Source of the DNA: an uncultured Eubacteriales bacterium
Lineage (GTDB): Bacteria; Bacillota; Clostridia; Christensenellales; CAG-138
DNA length: 11,861 nucleotides
Assembly: GCA_902768995.1 (NCBI GenBank)
Contig: CACXNN010000024.1
Coordinates: 1-11,861, forward strand
Direction of reading: 5' to 3'
This document shows positions 1-5,816 of the stretch, piece by piece. Every line of letters begins with the position of its first letter. Within the stretch, counting starts at the first letter, position 1. Position numbers and translations under genes: made by a program. Below the pieces are notes generated by a model that saw only the letters and a list, made by a program, of their open reading frames with translations, ran no database searches and was not told the DNA's origin.

Positions 1-1
1 G

Positions 2-232
2 ATGGGCCAGCTCTACCAGCAGTATCTGGCCGCAGGACCTATGGGGTACGTGGCGGACCTGTTCCGGGCCCGGGGGCTCAGCGACCCGGAGCGCCGGGCG
101 GCCGCCTTCTACGGGCCCATGTTCCTCCTCTATAGCGTCTACGACGGGGCGGAGGATAAGGGCGCGGTGACATCGCTGCTGGACGAGCATTTGGATCGTA
201 CCCAAAAGGAAATGGAAGGAGAGGGGAAATGA
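2..232 (+). CDS. TetR/AcrR-family regulator, C-terminal fragment (5' end outside window)
   Basis: Only the last 76 codons or so are visible; the reading frame is open to the left edge, so the Met at base 2 is probably internal. The residues form a helical segment with LYQQYLAAGPMGYVADLF, then DPERRAAAFYGPMFLLYSVYDGA and a final helix ending in LLDEHLDRTQKEME. This pattern (aromatic-rich 'FYGPMFLLYSVYDGA' followed by a last amphipathic helix) is what I associate with the ligand-binding and dimerisation domain of clostridial TetR-like regulators. The DNA-binding HTH would lie upstream and is not seen. The stop codon overlaps the start of the acetyltransferase gene (ATGA), so the two are translationally coupled and the regulator probably controls its own operon. 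The family call is inferred from the C-terminal pattern alone. Confidence 0.6.
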   Translation: MGQLYQQYLAAGPMGYVADLFRARGLSDPERRAAAFYGPMFLLYSVYDGAEDKGAVTSLLDEHLDRTQKEMEGEGK

Positions 233-885
233 AGGATAACGTGGTGATCCGGCCGGAGACGGAAAAGGACTACCGGGCGGTGGAGGAATTGACCCGCGAG
301 GCGTTTTGGAACGTATACAAGCCGGGAGCCGATGAGCATTATTTCGTGCATGAGATGCGTGCCCATCCCGATTTCATTCCGGAGCTTGCCTTCGTGCTGG
401 AGCTGGACGGCAGGATCGTCGGCAACATCATGTACACCAAGGCCTGGCTGGAGGACGAGAACGGCAGGCGAAAGGAAATCGTCTCCTGCGGTCCCCTGTG
501 CGTCGACCCGGCGTTTCAGCGGCATAAGCTGGGAAAGGTTCTGATCGAACATTCCTTTGCTGCCGCCCGGAAAATGGGATACGACGTGAACGTCAATTTC
601 GGCAATCCGGGCAATTACATGAGCCGCGGGTTCGTCAGCTGCAAACGGAAGAACGTCTGCGCCTTCGGGTGGGGAAACTATCCCACGGCCCTGCTGGTGG
701 CGGAGTTGGTCCCGGGGGCTCTTGACGGCACGCCGTGGATGTTTATCCCCAGCACGGCCGCCGACTGCTGTGAGGATGCGGCGGCGGTAGAGGCTTTCGA
801 CGCATTCTTCCCGCCAAAGGAAAAGGCCTGGGCGCCCAGTCAGGAGGAGTTCTATATTTACAGCCATTCCTCGGTGGTTCGATAA
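229..885 (+). CDS. GNAT-family N-acetyltransferase (YhbS-like)
   Basis: A 218-residue protein predicted to transfer an acetyl group from acetyl-CoA to an amine; the substrate is unknown. The N-terminus IRPETEKDYRAVEELTREAF (7-26) is the usual first strand and helix of GNAT enzymes. Residues 84-93 (IVSCGPLCVD) form the central strand. The acetyl-CoA loop follows at 97-103 (QRHKLGK), where the second Gly of the usual Q/RxxGxG/A is Lys. GNPGNYMSRGF (125-135) matches the conserved 'G.P.YY...GF' segment of COG3153-type enzymes. The C-terminal 60-70 residues extend beyond the minimal fold, as in YhbS-like proteins. The start ATG overlaps the stop of the upstream regulator, and GGAGAGGGG just before it serves as ribosome binding site. 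Cytoplasmic. The family is clear; the substrate (small molecule or protein) is not. Confidence 0.87.
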   Translation: MKDNVVIRPETEKDYRAVEELTREAFWNVYKPGADEHYFVHEMRAHPDFIPELAFVLELDGRIVGNIMYTKAWLEDENGRRKEIVSCGPLCVDPAFQRHKLGKVLIEHSFAAARKMGYDVNVNFGNPGNYMSRGFVSCKRKNVCAFGWGNYPTALLVAELVPGALDGTPWMFIPSTAADCCEDAAAVEAFDAFFPPKEKAWAPSQEEFYIYSHSSVVR

Positions 886-898
886 TACGTATTGGTAA

Positions 899-932
899 GA
901 AACGGGAGATGCCGCGAAGCATCTCCCATTTC
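899..932. terminator. Bidirectional intrinsic terminator between convergent genes
   Basis: A 9-bp perfect stem, GGGAGATGC (904-912) and GCATCTCCC (919-927), surrounds a 6-nt loop. Past one mismatch it extends by GAAA/TTTC to 14 positions. The flanks are A-rich on the left and T-rich on the right (TTTCTTTTC), so each strand ends in a U-rich tail. It lies between the end of the acetyltransferase gene (+) and the end of the minus-strand operon, so it can serve both. Confidence 0.88.
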
Positions 933-935
933 TTT

Positions 936-1259
936 TCACGCTTTATATTTCTTATATATCCTGTTATACGTGATCACCAGCCCCGGGATGCCCAGGACGC
1001 AGACGACCATGACCAGAATCCCCGCCGCGGGGACGTTGATGAGTCCCAGGATGGCAGAAGCCCAGAAGCCCAGGGAGTAGCCGATCCACATCCAGCCGTT
1101 GGCCCGGTTGTAAGCCGGGATGTCCCGTATCTGCCAGGCTTTCACCTCGGACCCGGACCAGAACCACATGGGCTTCTTCCGCTTCATGGCGTAGACGCCC
1201 AGGCCCGTGAAGAAGGCGGCCAGGGGGATCATGATGAGGAGGAACACCAGGTTCGCCAT
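936..1259 (-). CDS. Small three-helix membrane protein of unknown function
   Basis: A 107-residue protein with three predicted membrane helices (about 3-24, 56-73 and 77-98). Between the first two is a polar, Trp-rich loop: KRKKPMWFWSGSEVKAW (26-42), then a YNRANGWMW motif (50-58). A second YNR occurs near the C-terminus, followed by a basic tail (YKKYKA). The layout recalls small uncharacterised Firmicutes membrane proteins of the DUF3784/SdpI-like kind, but I cannot assign it firmly. It is the last gene of the minus-strand operon and starts 3 bases after the stop of the E2-like gene, with only a weak Shine-Dalgarno, so it is probably translated by coupling. A role as membrane partner for the upstream acyltransferase-like protein is an inference from position only. 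Confidence 0.75.
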   Translation of the reverse strand: MANLVFLLIMIPLAAFFTGLGVYAMKRKKPMWFWSGSEVKAWQIRDIPAYNRANGWMWIGYSLGFWASAILGLINVPAAGILVMVVCVLGIPGLVITYNRIYKKYKA

Positions 1260-1262
1260 GGC

Positions 1263-2153
1263 TCAATACTCGAACCCGCTGTGCTCGCCCAACGGCAGCT
1301 CCAGCATCTCGGGATGGGCGAAGATGTGCTTGATGAGCTTCAGGCTCTTGGCGAAGTAGAATCCGTCGGCGATCCGCTCGTCCAAGGTGGCGCCGATGTC
1401 CACCACGTCCCGGATCTCCTTGGTCCCGTCGGCCATGAGCATCTCCTGCTTGTGGAGGGTGCCGATGGTGATCATGATGCTGTTGGTGCCGTAGTTGCTC
1501 AAATGGTGGTGCACCGAGGGGCACTGGATGCTGCCCAGGTTGCTGGTGAGAATGGTGGTGTAGTTGGGGTCCCCCTCGGTGAGGAACTTCGGGTTCACGC
1601 CCCAGAAGTCCAGCCAGCGGATGATCCGCACGATGGGGATCAGCAGGAACCTTGGCAGGGCGGCGAACTTGTCCAGGAGCTCGTCCACGCCACCAGTGGC
1701 GTGCTCGCTCTTGCGGGTCTCCTTCACGTTTCCCACGATGCGCTGGCTGATGGAATCCAGGGTGTCCTCGTCCCGGGGCTTCAGGACCATGAGGCTCTCC
1801 TCGGCCCCGTCGGCGAAGCGGCGCTTCACCACGAAGGAGATGGTGATCTCGTCCCGCTCGTACATCCGGTACCCCTGGATGAACCGGTTCATGAGGGGCC
1901 GCTCCTTCACCATCCGGGCCATGCCGGTGACGGCGGCGTGGAACAGGGTGGTCTTGTACTCCGGGTGCTCCGCGTTCCGCTTCTCCAGGTATTTTAGGAG
2001 CTCCGTGGCGTCGATCACGTCGTTCAAATACACCTCGCAGTCCGTCCGATAGGGCCACAGGTAGCACATGATGGTCTGCAGGCCGGGGGCCTTCACCCGG
2101 CGGCCGTCCCGCCGGTCCCCCCAGCGGCGCTTCTTCTTGGATTCGTTGCTCAT
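1263..2153 (-). CDS. Stand-alone E2/CAT-fold acyltransferase-like protein with degenerate active site
   Basis: A 296-residue protein resembling the catalytic domain of 2-oxoacid dehydrogenase E2 acyltransferases (chloramphenicol acetyltransferase fold). There is no lipoyl domain and no peripheral-subunit-binding domain, and the N-terminus is short and very basic (KKKRRWGDRRDGRR, 6-19). Fold markers are TSNLG (203-207) followed by an internal strand like the E2 'TISNLG...' segment, and a C-terminal LDERIADGFYFAKSL (257-271) aligning with E2 'DHRVxDG...A.FL'. The catalytic His of that motif is Glu259, while the Asp-Gly pair (263-264) is kept. A hydrophobic stretch at about 167-190 (PRFLLIPIVRIIRWLDFWG) suggests membrane contact and is not typical of E2. 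The start is set by an AAAGGAG ribosome binding site (2160-2166) overlapping the upstream stop. No E1 or E3 genes are nearby, so a dehydrogenase complex role is unlikely. It may accept acyl groups from the AMP-ligase product, or be non-catalytic. Confidence 0.8.
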   Translation of the reverse strand: MSNESKKKRRWGDRRDGRRVKAPGLQTIMCYLWPYRTDCEVYLNDVIDATELLKYLEKRNAEHPEYKTTLFHAAVTGMARMVKERPLMNRFIQGYRMYERDEITISFVVKRRFADGAEESLMVLKPRDEDTLDSISQRIVGNVKETRKSEHATGGVDELLDKFAALPRFLLIPIVRIIRWLDFWGVNPKFLTEGDPNYTTILTSNLGSIQCPSVHHHLSNYGTNSIMITIGTLHKQEMLMADGTKEIRDVVDIGATLDERIADGFYFAKSLKLIKHIFAHPEMLELPLGEHSGFEY

Positions 2154-2164
2154 GGTATGCTCCT

Positions 2165-2932
2165 TTACAGGTCGATGGTGGCGTTGGGCACGAGGGCCCG
2201 GCAGGGGATGCTATGGGCCGTCAGCAGGTCGCAGAAAGGTTTCGTGTCGATGGCCGCCGTCAAAGGCGGGAAGCTGTCGTCGTAGTGATCGAGATACACG
2301 GCCTTGGGCTTGAGTCGCTGCACCAGGGGCCGGCCGTAGGCCACCAGGTCGCTGCGGCCCTGGTAGGGGAGGATCAAAGCGTCCGCTTCCGTGGGATAGG
2401 TTACGGTCGGGCAGAGGCCCAGGCTACCCATGACCTGGATGCGCTTTTCGCCCGCTGTCACCTCATACAAGAGGGTCTCGCCCTTCTCCGGGTACTCCGC
2501 CACGTACAGCAGCAACCGGGCGGCCCGCAGCGGATGGCGGCAGAGCCGAGGCGCCGTCTGTCGGATCAGGGGCCCGTCGAAGCGGCAGTGTCGCCCCTGG
2601 AAGGCCGTGACGGTGAAAGGGCCCGCGGCCACGGTCTCGCCGGGGCGGATCGTCCGCAGCCGATCCCCGTCGACGCCGTGCCTTAAAAGCGTCCGGCAGG
2701 GGGTCTTGGTGGCGTAGACGGGGGCCCTGGAGCCCGCCAGCAGGGCCGGCAGCTCCAAAATATGGTCCACATGCCCGTGGGTCACGAACACGGCGGAAGC
2801 GTCGGAAAACGCCCGCCCATCCATCTCGGGCCACCGCTTTTTCAGGGGCAGGCCCAGGAAGGGGTCGAAGGCGATGGTGGCATCCCCCGACCTCAAAGTA
2901 AAGGCAGCGGTGGTGAACCAGGTGAGCTTCAT
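2165..2932 (-). CDS. MBL-fold metallo-hydrolase (UlaG-like)
   Basis: A 255-residue protein. It has the early strands of the metallo-beta-lactamase fold (MKLTWFTTAAFTLRSGDATIAFDPFLG) and the metal-binding motif THGHVDH at 51-57 (HxHxDH). A further candidate His lies in GRHCRFDGP (112-120), and another in AVYLDHYDD (211-219). The usual GDxG-type Asp between them is not obvious; the aligned position reads VMGSLG (167-172), so the metal site may be reduced or rearranged. It has no signal peptide and is predicted cytoplasmic. The family includes lactonases, phosphodiesterases and thioesterase-like hydrolases; the substrate here is unknown. I chose the ATG at 2932 because it overlaps the stop of the AMP-ligase gene by 4 bases (ATGA) and begins the recognisable fold. 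The frame stays open upstream only as a shadow of that ligase. Translational coupling implies work on the same or a related acyl compound. Confidence 0.87.
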   Translation of the reverse strand: MKLTWFTTAAFTLRSGDATIAFDPFLGLPLKKRWPEMDGRAFSDASAVFVTHGHVDHILELPALLAGSRAPVYATKTPCRTLLRHGVDGDRLRTIRPGETVAAGPFTVTAFQGRHCRFDGPLIRQTAPRLCRHPLRAARLLLYVAEYPEKGETLLYEVTAGEKRIQVMGSLGLCPTVTYPTEADALILPYQGRSDLVAYGRPLVQRLKPKAVYLDHYDDSFPPLTAAIDTKPFCDLLTAHSIPCRALVPNATIDL

Positions 2933-4620
2933 GCGCTCTTCTGCTCCTCCTCCGCTTCCAGCAGCCGGTAGGCCACCTTGCCCACCAGGGTCTTGGGGAG
3001 CTCCTGCCGAAACTCGATTTCCCGGGGCAGGGCGTACTTGGCGATATGGAGCCGGAGCTGCGCCATGATCCTCTCCTGCAGCGCCTCGCCGGGGGTCTCT
3101 CCCTCCCGAGGCACGATGAAGGCCTTCACCTTCTGCATGCGCCGGGGGTCCTTCACGCCGATGACGCAGCTGTAGGCCACCTCGGGGCAGCTGTCGATGA
3201 TGTTCTCCAGCTGGCCGGGGTAGATGTTGTAGCCGTTGGTGATGATGAGGCGCTTGAGCCGCTGGCGGAAGTACACGTACCCGTCCTCGTCCATGAAGCC
3301 TAGGTCCCCGGTGTAGAGCCATGTGTCCCCGTCAGGCAGCACCCGCAGGGCCTCCGCGGTCTCCTCCGGGTGCTTCAGATATCCGGTCATGAGGGTGGGC
3401 CCCTTCAGGATGATCTCGCCCTCGGTCCGGGGCGGCAAAAACTCCGCGGTGCCGGGCTTCACGATGGCGTAGACCGTGTCGGGGAAGGGCAGGCCAATGC
3501 TCCCCTCCCGATGCTCGTTTTTGGGGGTGAGGCAGCTGGCCGTGACGCACTCCGTGAGCCCGTAGCCCTCCCGGACCTGGATGTGGGCATGATGCTCCTG
3601 CAGGAAGGCGTCGATCTTCTTTTTCAGCTCCACGGACAGGGAATCGCCCCCGCAGAACATGCCCATTAGGAAGCCCATGTCGAGACCGTCCAGCTGGGGC
3701 ATATGAAGCAGGGCTTCGAAGATGGTGGGCACCCCCGCAATGAAGTTGGGGCGCTTGCGGCGCAGCATCTGGGCGTAGGTCTTGGGGGTGAAGGTGGGCA
3801 TGAGGATACAGCAGGCCCCGTGGATCAGCACCGTGTGGATGTTGATGCCCAGGCCGAACCCGTGAAAGAGGGGCATGCAGCTCAGCATCTTCAGGCCCGT
3901 GCGGAAGGTCTCCTGGATGGACACCATAGCCTGCATGGCGCAGGCGTTGAAATTGAGGTCCGTCAGGCAGATGCCCTTGGGCTCCCCGGTGGTGCCGCCG
4001 CTGTAGAGGATCACGGCGGTGCGATACTTTTCAAAGGATGGCGCTAGCAGGTCCAGGGCCCCGTCGCCGCCCTTCAAAAACTCGGTCCACAGCAGGTGGG
4101 GCGGCTGGGGGAACTTCAGATAATCCTTGCCCTTCTTCAGGGTGTATAGAAGCTTCAGGTGCAGGGGGAGTACCTCCTGCATCCGGCAGGTCAGGATGGT
4201 CACGGGATGGTCCACGGCGGCGAGGGCGGCCGCCACCTTCTCGTAGAACAGGTCCACGGTGACGATGACCTTGCTCTCCGCCACGTTCAGGTAGTAGGTG
4301 ATCTCGCTCTGGGCCGATAGGGGATGGACCATGTTGGCTACGGCTCCCATGCGGTTCACGGCGTAGAAGCAGTCCAGGGCCTGGGGGATGTTGGGGAGGC
4401 AGATGGTCACCGCGTCCCCGGGGCGCACGCCGAAGGCCCACAGGGCCCGGGCCGCCCGCTCGATGCGGCGGATGAACTGGGCGTAGGTAGTCTTTTGATT
4501 ATAAAACTCGTAGGCGGGCTCGTCGGGATACTGTTGCGCCACCCGCGCCACCAGCTCGTACATGGTGGCCTCGGGGTACACGAGATGCTGGCAGGGTCGG
4601 TCGGTTCGGGGCTGTTCCAT
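2929..4620 (-). CDS. AMP-binding acyl-CoA synthetase/ligase (ANL superfamily)
   Basis: A 563-residue enzyme predicted to activate a carboxylic acid with ATP to an acyl-adenylate and transfer it to CoA. Core motifs occur in order: phosphate-binding loop YSGGTTGEPKG (206-216), YGLTE (353-357), YTGD (436-439), hinge and A8 region RLKRLIITNGYNIYPGQLEN (454-473), and the C-terminal PKTLVGKV (542-549) with the candidate catalytic Lys548. Length and motif set fit fatty-acid or aryl acyl-CoA ligases rather than NRPS modules; no carrier domain is attached. The ATG at 4620 is chosen because TTGAAGGAA lies 6 nt upstream and a promoter sits at 4651-4679, upstream of this start but inside the N-terminal extension implied by the in-frame ATG at 4740. 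First gene of the minus-strand operon, divergent from an XRE regulator. Chain length or ring type of the acid cannot be read from sequence. Confidence 0.92.
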   Translation of the reverse strand: MEQPRTDRPCQHLVYPEATMYELVARVAQQYPDEPAYEFYNQKTTYAQFIRRIERAARALWAFGVRPGDAVTICLPNIPQALDCFYAVNRMGAVANMVHPLSAQSEITYYLNVAESKVIVTVDLFYEKVAAALAAVDHPVTILTCRMQEVLPLHLKLLYTLKKGKDYLKFPQPPHLLWTEFLKGGDGALDLLAPSFEKYRTAVILYSGGTTGEPKGICLTDLNFNACAMQAMVSIQETFRTGLKMLSCMPLFHGFGLGINIHTVLIHGACCILMPTFTPKTYAQMLRRKRPNFIAGVPTIFEALLHMPQLDGLDMGFLMGMFCGGDSLSVELKKKIDAFLQEHHAHIQVREGYGLTECVTASCLTPKNEHREGSIGLPFPDTVYAIVKPGTAEFLPPRTEGEIILKGPTLMTGYLKHPEETAEALRVLPDGDTWLYTGDLGFMDEDGYVYFRQRLKRLIITNGYNIYPGQLENIIDSCPEVAYSCVIGVKDPRRMQKVKAFIVPREGETPGEALQERIMAQLRLHIAKYALPREIEFRQELPKTLVGKVAYRLLEAEEEQKSA

Positions 4621-4650
4621 CGTCGATTCCTTCAAATATTTGATATAATC

Positions 4651-4679
4651 AGTATACCACGGCCCGCCCCGCCACACAA
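4651..4679 (-). promoter_or_regulatory. Promoter of the acyl-CoA ligase operon
   Basis: Read on the minus strand: TTGTGT (-35, 4674-4679), a 17-bp spacer, then TATACT (-10, 4651-4656). The -10 has one mismatch to consensus; the -35 keeps only the TTG. The ribosome binding site and start at 4620 follow at a suitable distance. The -10 lies within an 8-mer, GTATACTG, shared with two other promoters in this window. Confidence 0.6.
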
Positions 4680-4713
4680 CCGCTTTCTTGAGAAATAGGG
4701 CCGGCAGGGGAGA

Positions 4714-4795
4714 TTTTGGCATCATTCGGGCAAAATGCAACGGAAAGTAGCAAAAAAGATATCAAAAGACAGCTTTTGTCGCTTGTTTTGCAAGC
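4714..4795. promoter_or_regulatory. Phased CAAAA/TTTTG array and inverted repeats, candidate operator or curved DNA
   Basis: Six CAAAA or TTTTG elements begin at 4714, 4731, 4751, 4763, 4774 and 4786. The last four are 11-12 bp apart, close to one helical turn. They include a perfect inverted repeat CAAAAG-acag-CTTTTG (4763-4778) and, directly after it, GCTTG-ttttg-CAAGC (4781-4795), which covers the -35 box of the XRE gene. In GC-rich DNA this clustering stands out. It could be the binding site of the adjacent XRE regulator (autoregulation and control of the divergent operon), an intrinsically bent upstream element, or both. The role is inferred. Confidence 0.5.
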
Positions 4796-4811
4796 TCCCG
4801 TTGCGTATACT
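4783..4811 (+). promoter_or_regulatory. Promoter of the XRE regulator gene
   Basis: TTGTTT (4783-4788), a 17-bp spacer and TATACT (4806-4811), followed by the AAGGAGG ribosome binding site at 4827-4833 and ATG at 4842. The -35 box is embedded in the GCTTG/CAAGC inverted repeat, which is a natural place for repression. Confidence 0.6.
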
Positions 4812-4841
4812 GAAGCCATCGAAAGCAAGGAGGACAAGAAA

Positions 4842-5714
4842 ATGACGTTTGCACAGAAGCTGAAGGAGATGCGGACCCGGGCGGGTATGTCCCAAGAAAA
4901 GCTGGCGGAAAAGGTTGGCGTGAGCCGCCAGGCCATCACCAAGTGGGAGACGGATAAGGGCGCCCCGGACATGGACAACCTGATGGCCCTTTCGGACCTG
5001 TTCGGGGTCAGCGTGGACGAGCTCTTGGGCCGGGAGGCCCGGCGGCAGAGCGAAGGGTATCTATATGAAAGCGTGACGGAGTACGACGTGGCCGACCCCA
5101 AGCGGTACGACATGAAGCTGGGCGGGGCCCGGCGGCTGACCGTCCGGGGCTACGAGGGGGAGAAGCTGCGGGTGCGGCTCCTGTCGGACACCCTCGCCAC
5201 GTTGGCGGCGGACTGCAAGGTGAGGATCGACGACAACCGGGGGCGCCTGGACGTGGACCTGATGCGCCAGAACGGCATGACCGAGGCCGCGGCCCGGGAG
5301 GGGCTCATGATAGAGGTGGAGCTGCCCAGCAAGTACATCTACCACGTGGAGCTGACGGCCAACGTGAACGAGCTGACGGTGGGGGAGCTTGCCTGCGAGG
5401 ACCTGGAGTTCGACGGGAAGGTCCAGACCCTGGTGGTGGACGGTTTCGCCGGGGCCATGGAGATCGACAGCAACCTGGACATGAAGGCGGAGATTCGCGC
5501 CCTCACCGGAAGCCTGGCCATCAACCAGGTCGCCGCCGTGTCCCGGCTGACGGTGCCGGCGGGGTTCGCCTTCGCCGCCCGGAAGCGGGGCATCGGCAAC
5601 GCCCTCTACTTCGAGGCGGCGGGCCAGCGGGTGGAGGACTTCTCCGACCCCGACGCCGAGACCGTCATTGAGCTCAACGGCATGAAGAGCGAGCTGTTCC
5701 TCTGCCGAAAGTAA
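4842..5714 (+). CDS. XRE-family transcriptional regulator with DUF4097-like C-terminal domain
   Basis: A 290-residue protein. Residues 5-63 are a Cro/CI-type helix-turn-helix (FAQKLKEMRTRAGMSQEKLAEKVGVSRQAITKWE, then NLMALSDLFGVSVDELL). This is the common clostridial form with SRQAITKWE in the recognition-helix region. Residues from about 90 to 285 are a repetitive, strand-rich segment (LTVRGYEGEKLRVRL, IEVELPSKYIYHVELTANVNELTVGEL, LEFDGKVQTLVVDGFAGAMEID) resembling the DUF4097/adhesin-like beta-helix found behind such HTH domains. No membrane segment is seen, so it is cytoplasmic. The start at 4842 has a near-perfect AAGGAGG 8 bases upstream; the in-frame ATG at 4716 lies upstream of the promoter and is rejected. 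It is divergent from the ligase operon and separated by a hairpin from the transporter gene. It probably senses something through the beta-rich domain and acts on the intergenic repeats, but the ligand is unknown. Confidence 0.88.
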   Translation: MTFAQKLKEMRTRAGMSQEKLAEKVGVSRQAITKWETDKGAPDMDNLMALSDLFGVSVDELLGREARRQSEGYLYESVTEYDVADPKRYDMKLGGARRLTVRGYEGEKLRVRLLSDTLATLAADCKVRIDDNRGRLDVDLMRQNGMTEAAAREGLMIEVELPSKYIYHVELTANVNELTVGELACEDLEFDGKVQTLVVDGFAGAMEIDSNLDMKAEIRALTGSLAINQVAAVSRLTVPAGFAFAARKRGIGNALYFEAAGQRVEDFSDPDAETVIELNGMKSELFLCRK

Positions 5715-5728
5715 AAGGAAAGGATGTC

Positions 5729-5763
5729 ACAGCGCGGGCAAGGCTCCGCGCTGTTGCGCTTTT
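5729..5763 (+). terminator. Stem-loop after the XRE gene, overlapping the next promoter
   Basis: A 9-bp perfect stem, ACAGCGCGG (5729-5737) and CCGCGCTGT (5746-5754), with an 8-nt loop. The T-run is short (TTTT, 5760-5763) and offset by five bases, so this is a weak terminator by the usual rule. The 3' arm runs into the TTGCGC -35 box of the transporter promoter, so it could also act as an operator. Confidence 0.6.
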
Positions 5764-5782
5764 GGGGCGCGGGTGGTATACT
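5754..5782 (+). promoter_or_regulatory. Promoter of the symporter-hydrolase operon
   Basis: TTGCGC (5754-5759), a 17-bp spacer and TATACT (5777-5782) within GTATACTG. The transporter ATG follows 34 bases later with a GAGGGGG ribosome binding site. Only TTG of the -35 box is consensus, which suggests activator help or regulated expression. Confidence 0.6.
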
Positions 5783-5816
5783 GGAAGGCAGAAAAAGCAC
5801 GGCAAGAGGGGGAAAA

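Noticed and set aside
909..1997. Long open frame on the plus strand (about 360 codons) opposite the E2-like and small membrane genes
   Set aside because: It is rich in His, Gly, Asp and Val with no recognisable domain, crosses the terminator hairpin and runs antisense to two supported genes. It is a high-GC shadow.
1263..2153. Component of a pyruvate or branched-chain dehydrogenase complex, or a chloramphenicol acetyltransferase
   Set aside because: There is no lipoyl domain, no binding domain, no E1 or E3 genes nearby, and the catalytic His shared by both families is missing.
2933..3322. Upstream extension of the MBL hydrolase frame
   Set aside because: It is antisense-like low-complexity sequence lying entirely within the ligase gene; the MBL fold starts at the ATG at 2932.
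4621..4740. N-terminal extension of the acyl-CoA ligase to an ATG at 4740
   Set aside because: The extension crosses the predicted promoter, has unconserved sequence and lacks a good ribosome binding site, whereas the ATG at 4620 has GAAGGAA at 6 nt.
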